A program made the translations under genes and the position numbers. From Phascolomyces articulosus (Eukaryota > Mucoromycota > Mucoromycetes > Mucorales > Lichtheimiaceae): a stretch of 64,000 nucleotides of DNA. This document shows positions 1 to 9,996 of the stretch, piece after piece (position 1 is the stretch's first letter; each line of letters starts with the position of its first letter). Below the pieces are notes generated by a model. It was not told the origin of the DNA and made no database searches. It worked only from the letters and a program-made list of their open reading frames with translations. Location: contig JAIXMP010000020.1 of assembly GCA_025677815.1 (NCBI GenBank), positions 1 to 64,000 on the forward strand, written 5' to 3'.

Positions 1-346
1 AAAAAACATTACGACTTACAAAATAAATCGGCGCTATCTGAGAAATATGCTTCTTGGCCACACAGAGATCTTTGTGACCAGGCAGGTGAACAAATATGCT
101 TTAGTTCATTACAGATAACTCAGCCAGGAACCGTTTTATGCAAAAATTACTGTTAAACGACAACACACTTCTTTTTTGACATTTACTTCATTCACTTTCT
201 TTTTTTTTATAACTTCTTTACCGTATAACTTATATGCGTTTATAAGCATAAAGACAAGCACTGCGCCACAAAATAGTCACAAAAAAACTCATCGGGTCTT
301 AAAATTAAAATGAAAAAAGTATATAAAGGCCTTTTTCTTTTCTCTT
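1..346. other. Intergenic, nothing recognised
   Basis: AT-rich sequence left of the LINE insertion. No reading frame, RNA gene or repeat is recognised here. It ends in a pyrimidine tract that forms part of the LINE target site. Confidence 0.6.
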
Positions 347-364
347 TTTTTTTCTTTGCCACTT
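347..364. repeat. Left target-site duplication of the LINE insertion
   Basis: The 18-base string TTTTTTTCTTTGCCACTT occurs here and again at 1345-1362. The two copies bracket the LINE fragment exactly. The right copy is preceded by a short A-run. This arrangement is expected from target-primed reverse transcription. Confidence 0.8.
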
Positions 365-1344
365 CTTCTATCGCCTTGAAAGCATTCTCGTTGGTGACGT
401 TTTCACTTTTGACCCTGGTGGCAAACTACGCACACGACGCATCAGTGAAATCACGTCCCCTCATCTAAGCACTTGTCTTCACATCCGACGTCATTTCATC
501 CAACATTCTTTATCTCTTCCACAATGGTTTTTTGATCTGTTTAAACCACATGCCTAGTCAGTACCACCAGTATCTGTTATTGAAGCACCATATTTTAATT
601 CTCTTTCTCTACTCTATTCCTTTTCTTTTGAACATTTATCCACTTCAATGCTACGTCATTCTCTTATCAAACTTTCCCCCCTCTCTTCTTCAATCAATTC
701 TACTATTTCTGCCTCCAGCTGGACTCGTTTCTGGAAATATCGCATTCCTCACTTCACACGCACAGTATGGTGGCGTCTCCTTTCCAACAGGATTCCCACT
801 CGTTCACTTCTCCATCAACATGTTCCTTCTGTTTTCTCCTCTCCCACATGTCAAATATGCTCTTCCGTATCGGAAGACTTACAACATTTCTTTGTTTTTT
901 GCCCACCAAAACAAAGAGTTTGGAAAATCGTATTGGAACGCTGTGAAAGCGATTGGGCAATCGACGAAATAAGTACTTTCATCTGTCATTTGCGTTTACC
1001 ACAACGCCAACTACACAAACCTGTCCCTATTCTCAACATATGCATCACCATTTACACCATCTGGCGCCAACATTGGCGCTTCACTTATGACGAACAACAC
1101 TTCCAAGCAGGAATCATCGCCAACACCATTAAACACCTGATTTCACAACAATCAAGAATGTTGGAGGAGTGTGAGAGTCAGAGGTAAGGTTCTCTTTCTT
1201 TTTAATCACCTCTCAGCTACCTTACTATAGTTATAATGATCATATATCCTTTTTCCTTCGTATCACCTTGTATATAAATTTATCTTAACTTTTTAAAGAG
1301 GAGACCCTATGAGTCCCTTATTCCAATAAAATATACAAAAAAAC
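365..1344 (+). mobile_element. 5'-truncated non-LTR retrotransposon (LINE) copy
   Basis: A 980-bp insertion lies between two identical 18-bp direct repeats (347-364 and 1345-1362). It ends in AATAAAATATACAAAAAAA immediately before the right repeat. Only the C-terminal end of the LINE ORF2 polyprotein is present, so reverse transcription stopped early and the copy was dead on arrival. No endonuclease or reverse transcriptase catalytic domain is present. It lies upstream of the carboxylase gene and in the same orientation, but nothing suggests it contributes to that gene. Confidence 0.85.
366..1187 (+). pseudogene. LINE ORF2 C-terminal remnant (zf-RVT domain) with an in-frame stop
   Basis: One frame reads through the insertion from about 366 to the stop at 1185-1187, interrupted by a TAG at 555-557. 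Downstream of that stop lies the cysteine/histidine module found at the C-terminus of LINE reverse transcriptases (zf-RVT). The pattern is a Trp-rich stretch (FWKYRIPHFTRTVWWRLLSN), then CQIC, then H-F-x3-CP, then W. In intact elements this segment follows the reverse transcriptase and helps bind RNA. The copy cannot be functional because it lacks the 5' part and carries a stop. The family assignment rests on the motif spacing and the retrotransposition hallmarks around it. Confidence 0.8.
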
Positions 1345-1362
1345 TTTTTTTCTTTGCCACTT
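1345..1362. repeat. Right target-site duplication of the LINE insertion
   Basis: Second copy of the 18-base direct repeat TTTTTTTCTTTGCCACTT. It follows the A-rich 3' end of the LINE fragment. Confidence 0.8.
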
Positions 1363-2511
1363 ACCTTTCCGACATTGCAAATGAAGGCTTACTGATGCAA
1401 TGACAGAAAATTATTTCAACATAACATGTCTACTGCTCACCTTTTGGTGTTGCGCTAATTTTTTGAGGGGGATTTCTCCCAGACCTTATAATAATAATGA
1501 AAATGATAAAAAAAATCAAACCGAAAAGCTTCATACCATATTGTGATATTAAGTTTTTTGTTATTATAATGTAGGAAGAAACAATTAGTTTTGTCTCTTT
1601 TCTATTTAATAATAAGACATGCCACTGTTTATTTCATTATAAATTTAAATGTCTTTATTATTTTAGTTAATAATTGAGAAAGATCCTATTTTATTGCCAT
1701 GACAATCCATTCGGGATGGTTCTGAATGCACGGGCCATGTCCATAAAAATAATGCCGGATCCAAGACATCCATTAACCATCGGTAAAGTGATTTAAAAAT
1801 TTATGAAAAAGATCAATGGTAAAATTAAATTTTATGCGCAATAAACTAAACTTTATTACTGTAAACAACAAAAAGTATTGCCGCTGCAATTAATAATTCT
1901 ACGAATGAGAAGGTATAATAATAAACTATCATAATTTATGAGCCTTTCTGTCGTGGTTTCATAAACAATGGCTCTAAGCACGGATAAAAAAAACATTATC
2001 ATTCGTTTTTAGTGTATATGAATCTTGTTACTAAGGTAACAATGATATTCCTAAAAGCTGTTTATGAATCTTGACATGGGAAAACAATTGTGTACGTAAA
2101 GAAATTTGACCCCTATTGTTTATTTATTTTTCTCCAAACACAGGTTGATTTACGAGTCATGTAACAAATGTATCAAGCTGCTTTCATCAATGAAAAGATA
2201 ATATTCATATATCTTTTTTGTTGTTGCTATTTGAAATACACATTTTATTCTTGTAGTTATGTTCTCCTTCTTTATGCTCAGTTAAAAAAATATATAACTT
2301 CTGGTCCCACTTATTAGTATCCAGAATATTTATACTACTACCATGTGGTACCTGCTTGGTTTCGGCATTAAAAATTTGGTTGGGGTCGTGGTTTTTTTAT
2401 GAACGCATATGCGTTGTACAAAAAAAAGGTACCTGCAAAATTCACATTACTGTTGATAAAATAGTGTGGGGAAGTTTTTTTTCTTCTCCTCTTTTACTTT
2501 ATTAAAAGCTC
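1363..2511. other. Intergenic, carboxylase promoter side
   Basis: No gene is recognised. The last 170 bases before the carboxylase start carry a perfect 14-bp palindrome (2402-2415), two copies of GGTACCTGC (2347-2355 and 2428-2436), and a T/C-rich tract just upstream of the ATG. The rest is plain AT-rich sequence. Confidence 0.6.
2402..2415. promoter_or_regulatory. Perfect palindrome in the carboxylase promoter
   Basis: AACGCATATGCGTT is a perfect inverted repeat about 97 bp upstream of the carboxylase ATG. It lies between the two direct GGTACCTGC copies. A binding site for a dimeric regulator is inferred from symmetry and position only. No known factor is assigned. Confidence 0.35.
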
Positions 2512-4897
2512 ATGTCTGTCCACACTTCACTCGATAATCTTGTTGCTCGTCAACCAACAGCTGTGAATACATCAAGTCCAGAATATAAAAGAAATCGTGA
2601 GGAATGGCAAGAAATATTAGAAACCCTTGACGAACGATTAAAAGATGCTATAAACGAAGGAAAAGAAAATAGTTTAAAGTTGCATCGTAGTCGTGGACAA
2701 CTGACGGGTAAAAATAACAATCCTTTATAAACTGAAAGAAGTACAACACGCACCATCTTATTCACCATCCCCTTCTATTTTTTTTTAAAAAAAAAAACAC
2801 TACTGATTCCTACCGCGACAATCGATTGTTTAGCTCGTGAACGTGTTGATTTGCTCTTGGATGAAGATTCACCGTTCCTTGAATTGTGTGCTTTTGCAGG
2901 ATATGATCAAGAAGATATGACACTTGGTAACACAATCGCCATACAGCAAAGATAACTTTTATTCAGTTATTCTATGATAATCCTAATAAACCAACACGAT
3001 GATTATTTGCTATATGTAGGTGGATCTTTTGTTGCTGGTATTGGTCTAGTCAGTGGTATTCTTTGTATGGTACTGGCTAATGTACCAACACAAGCAGGTG
3101 GTGCCTTGAATCAAGTCAGCACAATGAAAACATTACGAATCCACGAAATCGTCATGCAAAATAGACTTCCATTAATCACATTAACTCAATCGGTATATTT
3201 ATATTATAATATTTTACACATGGCGATGACAACAATGAATCTTCTTTGTCATGGTGATCAAAAGAAAACAATAAAGCCTAGCTAACCTGATGTTAAAATA
3301 ATTTATTGCAGGCAGGCGCGAATCTAGAGCAGCAATTTAAAGTTTTCCAGCTCACTGGTGGCACCTTTAGAAATCAAGCTCTCCATAGTAAAGCAGAAAT
3401 CCCTTCATGTTGTATTGTATTTGGTAGTTCGACCGCCGGTGGAGCTTATACACCCGGTATATACTAATTTTATTTATGAATATTTATATATCAAATATTT
3501 GTACATGAATTCATTAAAGCATATGATACCGCTGTTTTATTATTAAAATTAGGTATGAGCGACTATACCATTATGGTAAGAAAGCAAGCCCAAGTATTTC
3601 TTGGCGGTCCACCTTTGGTTAAGATGGCAACAGGTGAAGTGACAGATGCAGAATCATTGGGTGGCGCAGATATGCATTCACGAGTATCAGGAGTAAGCGA
3701 TCAATTGGCTATTGATGAATATGATGGTATTCGTAAAGCGCGTGAATGGATTGCTAATCTAAACTGGAAATCCCGTGGAGAGTTACCCCAGCGTCATATA
3801 ACGGGTCAATATGAAGAACCTTATTATGATCCTGGTAAGCAAGATTTTTATTTATATAATATCTAAAGCACCAATTACTTTATCCAATATATATGCTTAT
3901 AACTTATTTTGTATATACATTTTTTTCTGGTATATGTAGAGGAACTTTTGGGTGTTGCTTCAGCAAATATCCGTCTTCCATTTGATGCAACTGAAGTCAT
4001 TCTTCGTTTAGTGGATGGATCTCGATTCACTGCATTCAAGCCCAACTATGGTGGGAATTTAGTGTGCGGTTGGGGTTTCATTCAAGGTATCCCTGTTGGT
4101 TTCCTTGCCAACAATAACGTCATTTTCACACAAGAAGCGAACAAGGCCACACAATTTATCCAACTTTGTAATATCAAGTAAATGATCCATCACTTTTATT
4201 GTAGAATGAGAGAGGATGGATATAAAAAAAAGAATGATACTGAAAATTGACACATTTATCTGTATCATATATTTATATAGGAACACTCCATTGATCTATT
4301 TACAAAATATTACAGGATTCATGGTTGGAAAACAATATGAAGAAGAAGGTATCATCAAGGCTGGTTCACGTTTCATTAATGCTGTTAGTAATTCAGAAGT
4401 ACCTGCTATCACTATTGTGATGGGTGCTAGCTATGGTGCTGGAAATTATGCAATGTGTGGTCGCGCGTATGCTCCAAGATTTTTATTTTCTTGGCCAAAT
4501 TCCAAATGCTCAGTCATGGGGGCCGAACAACTAGCTGGTGTTTTAGATATTGTTATGCGTCAAGGGGCAAAGAGGTAAATTTCTAGTATAGAATAAGAAA
4601 ACATGCAATGACACTCTATAAATCATAATACTTATGCCCCTTATCCATCCAATTTTTTTCTCATTCCAAAATCATAGAGCTGGTATTGCTGTGGATGAAG
4701 AACTAGCAGAACAACGAAAAACGTTATTCCAAGCATCCGTGGAGGCTGAATCGGATGTTTACTATACATCTTCTCGTCTTTTAGACGATGGAATTATTGA
4801 CCCGAGAAATACTCGAGAAGTAATTGGATTCTGCTTGGCTGCCATATACAATAACCAAGTGAAAGGAGGAAATATTTATGGTGTGAGTAGAATGTAG
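2512..4897 (+). CDS. Biotin-dependent acyl-CoA carboxylase, beta (carboxyltransferase) subunit, MCC-beta-like
   Basis: Exons are 2512-2707, 2834-2926, 3020-3192, 3312-3456, 3553-3834, 3940-4177, 4281-4574 and 4678-4897, giving 546 residues. All introns are GT-AG and in phase. The crotonase-fold carboxyltransferase is complete. Landmarks are [32 protein letters not shown]-type [55 protein letters not shown] and the C-terminal [11 protein letters not shown]. The subunit transfers CO2 from carboxybiotin to an acyl-CoA. Methylcrotonyl-CoA carboxylase in leucine breakdown is the closest role I can name. The N-terminus shows no clear mitochondrial presequence, so a propionyl-, geranyl- or other acyl-CoA carboxylase, or a missed upstream exon, remains possible. 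It converges on BET5. Confidence 0.88.
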
Positions 4898-5229
4898 AAA
4901 TATATTACACATAGACATTCCAATTTTTATACACACAATAAAATCCACCAATAAAAATGAAACCATATTACAGCACCATTTCCTACTCATAACATAAACC
5001 ATTTATCCATCCATCACATTTTAACCAGGTAAATCTATAATATATGATACAGCATCCCGTCCTACTACTTTGATTATTATTGTAAACAAAATTAGCTATT
5101 ACTATACACAAAAAAAGAAACGATAGAAGAATAATATACATTTCTGTGTATATTCTAATACAACTGTTAATATTATTATTTTTACTGGATCATGTATATG
5201 GTATAAGTATATATATATATATATGTTGC
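4898..5229. other. Convergent 3' intergenic region
   Basis: Lies between the stops of the carboxylase (+) and BET5 (-). It holds AATAAA at 4937-4942 on the plus strand, a candidate polyadenylation signal for the carboxylase. Nothing else is recognised. Confidence 0.5.
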
Positions 5230-6117
5230 TTATTCAAATACAGGCAAACTACGAATAAATCGATCCACAGCGATACGGAAAAGTTCGTTACTGATATTAC
5301 CCGGTGGAGGCGGTGCAGATTTTGTTGTTGATACAGCTGCTCCACTAGTGCTTCCATCCTGTTGTTGCTGTTGTTCTGTTGGTATAAATCCCTGACTAAT
5401 TTCCCAGCGTGTATCTTCAAACTTCATCAACCCGTTCTTGACTACAAACTCGACATAAAGTTGTACATAGATTTGCTTAAGAACAGCTCGTAATGATTCT
5501 GTATTGGCATCCGAATTCATGACAAATTTAAGTCCAGTAGGTGTCTCATAATAATGCAATCGATAAGTCGAAGTTTTATAAGAGATAAATTCGTCTTGAC
5601 TAACCAGACCCAACCAAAAAATAATAATAATATAACACTGGTGAATATTCTTTTCTCTATCCCTTTTATACATCATTCTTGCATATCAATAAAAAAAAAA
5701 ACCCACATACTTTGAGCTAAGTTTTCGTACAAAGTTTCGTAAGGAGTAAATAACGCCATAGACCAATTTGGCTTCTTCTTCGATAGAGATGACACTTCCA
5801 GCTGCCATTCCACTCATAGTGGGCTGTGTTTGACCATCTCCACTACGCATGACAGAAGACGTGGCAGGTGGTGTATTATTACTGCTGCTGTTTGGATCAG
5901 GCGACGATGAACCAGGGCTTGATGCTGAGAATCGTGAAGATGTTGTAAGACCAAGTCGGCTACTACTACTAATGCCACCAGGGCCAGTAGTGCTACTTCC
6001 CGGATGACTAGTGTTGTTGCTATTACCGCCTGTTCCCGGTGTCGATTTATGGTTCCATTTTTGAAAATAAATGCATTGACAATGTCGGTCAAAAATATAA
6101 AGATTATGTATAGTCAT
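5230..6117 (-). CDS. TRAPP complex subunit Bet5/TRAPPC1
   Basis: Exons (minus) are 6117-5711 and 5599-5230, giving 258 residues. The intron has GT-AG ends. The longin-fold subunit is recognised by the start MTIHNLYIFDRHCQCIY, EEEAKLVYGVIYSLRNFVRKLS, TYRLHYYETPTGLKFVMN, VLKQIYVQLYVEFVVKN and the C-terminal FRIAVDRFIRSLPVFE. TRAPP is a Rab/Ypt1 exchange factor that tethers ER-derived vesicles at the Golgi. Animal TRAPPC1 is about 145 residues. The extra length here comes from a Ser/Gly/Asn/Pro-rich insertion of roughly 80 residues after the first beta strands and a Gln/Pro-rich insertion near the C-terminus. Yeast Bet5 also has an insertion. The ATG at 6117 is supported by the universally conserved first residues. 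Confidence 0.92.
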
Positions 6118-6740
6118 GGTTGTATATGAATTACAAAAAAAAAAAAAAACTAGTAGTAGAAAGAGAAAAGAACGCGTTCTACTTATCCTGAGAGGGAGAA
6201 TGCTTGTATAATATTTTTCTTTGCTGCCTTTCAATTCTATGAAGAATGGAGGATTATAATATATGCTGGTAAGTATCAATGATAGTGCTCGAGCATTTCC
6301 ATTATAAGGTTATGATCAAGCTGTTTATCATCCATTAGGGCAATCTGTCTCGAAGTGTCTGCCTTAATAATAATACAATTTATCTATTTGTCTTTTTTTG
6401 GCACCTGGATATCTACGTTTTTACCGCTTTACTTTTAAAGAAAACATCTTTGAATAAATACTAATAAAATTCATATATAACAGTAATGGTATATGGGTTG
6501 ATTTGTTTAAAATTGAGGAAACATGATACTTGTTACCCAGACGGCAAAGATCATGTAAATATGATACAAATAACATACAACGTGTAAGATACATTTAATG
6601 ATTTACCAATCAGTAGTAGAGATGATAGCATATATATTACGAGTTTCATTTTTTAATAAAGAAAATGTAGGCATATGGGAAAAAAACATATTATATAAAT
6701 ACTAATGTTTTAACTTGCTTTGAGCACTTTATTAATATTA
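6118..6740. other. Intergenic, BET5 upstream region
   Basis: About 620 bp between the BET5 start and the stop of the next minus-strand gene. AT-rich. No gene, RNA or repeat is recognised. Confidence 0.5.
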
Positions 6741-9078
6741 CTATATCTTCGCAAATAACTTCTTTTGCATCCGGAGTTTAAGAACTAACAAAAGTAATCC
6801 TGATATCATATATGCTGCCCCACAGAAAATTTTTACATACAGAAAAGGTTCTTGCCTATTACTGATGTCCAAATAGCTTGCAATAGTTGGTCCTGCCAGT
6901 GTAAATAAGAAAGGAACCATCTTTAATCCTAAAGCGGCCGGGTATTTTTCGGGGCCGGCAATATATAAGGTAATCGGCGATGCTAGATATATACATGTGT
7001 GCGTAAAGTGTTTTAATATTTTGCTCCTCTTCTCTTTTCTTTCATATATATATATACACCATCCCTTTCTTTTTTTACAGATATACACCAGAACCAATAT
7101 GAGTAAAGAATCAATTACTAAGGAAAAACTCACCAACGGTATAATACATTGTATTAACTAATCCACCTAAAATTGCATATATAATCATAGTTGAAAATGT
7201 ATATGCAAACATCCAAACAAGCATGGCAGAAATGGAAGCTATTACCATAGATATGATAAGAATGTTGATACTACCAAACTTGTCCGCCAAAATTCTATTA
7301 CGTATGCAGAAAATATATGAGTATGCTCTGACGTATTATAACATAAAATTTAGCATTCCACTTAATTACTATATCATACCCCCCAGATACAGTTCCGAGG
7401 AACCCAAAACTTGATAAAATTGAAATAATTGTTGCACCATGAATATCCGAAAGTCCAATGTATGTAGAATATACTACATTATTATAGTTTAATACAGACA
7501 TTATATAAGCTAATCATGACATGAGGAATACTAGTACATTCTAATAAGCAATATACGCGTGGTAAAATTAACACTACAACTTACATGGAGCAAAGACAAA
7601 CGTAATGTATTCCGCAACCATTTGAATTGGACCTATGGTAAACCATATCACCAAATTCATATTTCTGAAAAGGCTCCAATCAACAATACCGTTTTTTTTT
7701 ACTTCATCCAATTTATTCTTACGATCCGTTGAATCTCTTTCTTTAATAAATGGAAACACAGCAATAGATGAAACAAATGCTACAATTCCTATTATAAAAA
7801 ATGACCTATTATTTATAGTTTAATAAGGGAAAAAAGTTATTTATATAAAATCTAATAACATCAATAAGTATTGTTGCTTCTCACCATCTGGGTCCCATTG
7901 TATTATTCACCCGGACCATTAAAAATGGTAAAATAATGTTTGCAAAAAAGAATACACTATGATAAATGCCATTTGCAGTCGAAATATATTTGGAAAACCA
8001 TCCTGGAATCAAAAGAAGTCCGACCTTTATTATATAAAAAATATTCATACACACACACGCACACACATATATATTTATTTATTTCCATTAGTAATTACTG
8101 GTATTATTCCCTTTTTCTGTATTTTGAAAATTTCATCATATAAATACCAGTAGCCTAAGCATTGATAAGTTGTAGGATTTATATGTCGAAATAATATATA
8201 CATACCACTGTTTGAAACGCTAAACCACAACCAGTACAAATACTTATGGATAGATACAAATGCCAGACCTAAATAATATAATGTAGATAATGGATACACA
8301 GACATGAAGTTAAGAGACGGTTTACTTATATTACGTACGAATAATAATAACCTCTCACCTCAGTTGCAAACCCTGCTGATATCAATCCAATCATCGTTAA
8401 AAATATTCCAATTGAAAGCAATGCGCGAAATCCGATAAATGGGTACAGTGTGGTCCCAACAAACATACAGATAGTTGCCGAAACATGAAATAATGTACCA
8501 GCGAATGTCAATTGCACCTCAACCTGTTGGCCGGTGAATGTTTGGTTCCGAAGATAAAAATCTTGCATGACTCCTACGTATTGAATTTTTTTAGAGTTCA
8601 GCCACTGGAGTTTCTTGGAACTTTTAATATAGTAAGGAGGGGAGCAGTAAATGGCAGTAATCTATACGTACCCCTTTTTTTACGTAAAAAAAGTAAGAAT
8701 CACGTTATTATATTGAACAAATTCTTATACAGTCGAATTTTTACTAACTAATGACAGTGATAACTATAATCAATACGACACAAAATTTGCTAGCTACTTT
8801 ACGTACCAGCAATAAGGTAAGGCTGTAAAAAGGCCTGTTACAGTAAGACCTAATGAGACAATCCACGCCTGTTTTCCATCTTTTGGTGGCAGGATATCGC
8901 CATCCTCTTTTAAAGATTCGTCTTCAGTTATCTGCTTATGGTCCTCATTGCCTCTCAATAACCGAAGGTGTCGTTGCTTTTTATTTTGAGTTGGCTGAGA
9001 AGCATTTAATTCACTGCTCCTAATGTTAATGCTGTTGTTGTTGTTATTCACAACAGCGTTGGTATTATTTGTTGACAT
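6741..9078 (-). CDS. Monocarboxylate-transporter-like MFS protein (SLC16/MCT type)
   Basis: Minus-strand exons are about 9078-8807 (start MSTNNTNAVV), about 8573-8359, 8268-8206, 8024-7885, 7805-7585, 7509-7380, 7294-7134 and 6982-6741. From 8268 to the stop all junctions are GT-AG and in phase. Expected length is about 480 residues with 12 membrane spans. Matches to the MCT pattern include GLFTALPYCW, GVMQDFYLRN, VWHLYLSISICTGCGLAF, PGWFSKYISTANGI, NNTMGPRW and GGILADKFGS. A role in import or export of a small organic acid is inferred from the family. The long hydrophilic N-terminus is usual. Problem: no GT-AG pairing between the first two exons keeps both conserved frames, so a micro-exon, an alternative splice or a disabling mutation must lie in 8573-8807. 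An alternative start is 9090. Confidence 0.65.
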
Positions 9079-9996
9079 GTAATTCTTCATGTTCGTCGTT
9101 TTGAGTGAGTTTTGTGAAAAAGAAACGCGAAGAAAAAGCAAGGTAAAAATCAAGTTTTGTAATCTCATCTGTTCGTTATTATGAAACATTGATGTTTATA
9201 TTTGTTATGGACATAGCCATGCCGCGTGATTATCTTACCTATTTTATTGAGGTGTATCTTTTATTCGTACTACAAATAAGTAAGAAACGAAAGAGAAGAA
9301 AAAAAAACACCTACGCCGATTTTGTTTTAAGAAAAAAAACTGCAAATTCACTCCTGCATAAAATTTACATAAAGTGCGTAACAGTGCTTGTGTTACATAG
9401 TCTAGCACAACGTCATTTCCACCATAGTAATTGTTGATGTATCGATTGCTCACATGAGAATCAGAAATATCCCCTTTAACTGCTGATCCTAACAAATTAC
9501 TTCTAAACTTAGACCGATCATTTTGGAGTAAAGACAGGGCGATCGGTTGAATGGATGAATATGATATTATGTATAGTTATATTGTTACATTATTAAACCT
9601 AAGCTATTTGGATAAAAGAATTGATATAAAAATATCTGCATTCTTTACGCAAGTTAGGTATATTATATTTTTTGAAAATATGTAGGTTTTTTTTTAGAAT
9701 TTAATGAGTGTACGCTAGAATTTTTTACACTAATGTAACAATAATAATAGTTTTGATCAGGAAAGTTTGGGATAGATATATAGTCATCTATTTTATATAT
9801 CAAGATTTCAAATTTGTAATAATTTTCATATATGTAATATATAACAATTTCAGTGTTGCAACGAGTTTGTGTTAGGAAATAGTAATATATTAAATAGTTT
9901 ATAGACAGTGCATAAGTAAACTGATATGATAGGACCATACAATAGTATAACAGAAGCAGGATTAAGGAAAAAACTAATTACTATGGAAATAAAAAA
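9079..9996. other. Intergenic, MCT-like gene promoter side
   Basis: About 900 bp between the MCT-like start and the stop of the first Dal5-like gene. It contains a perfect 7-bp inverted repeat, ACCGATC (9513-9519) and GATCGGT (9541-9547), separated by 21 bp. No gene is recognised. Confidence 0.5.
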
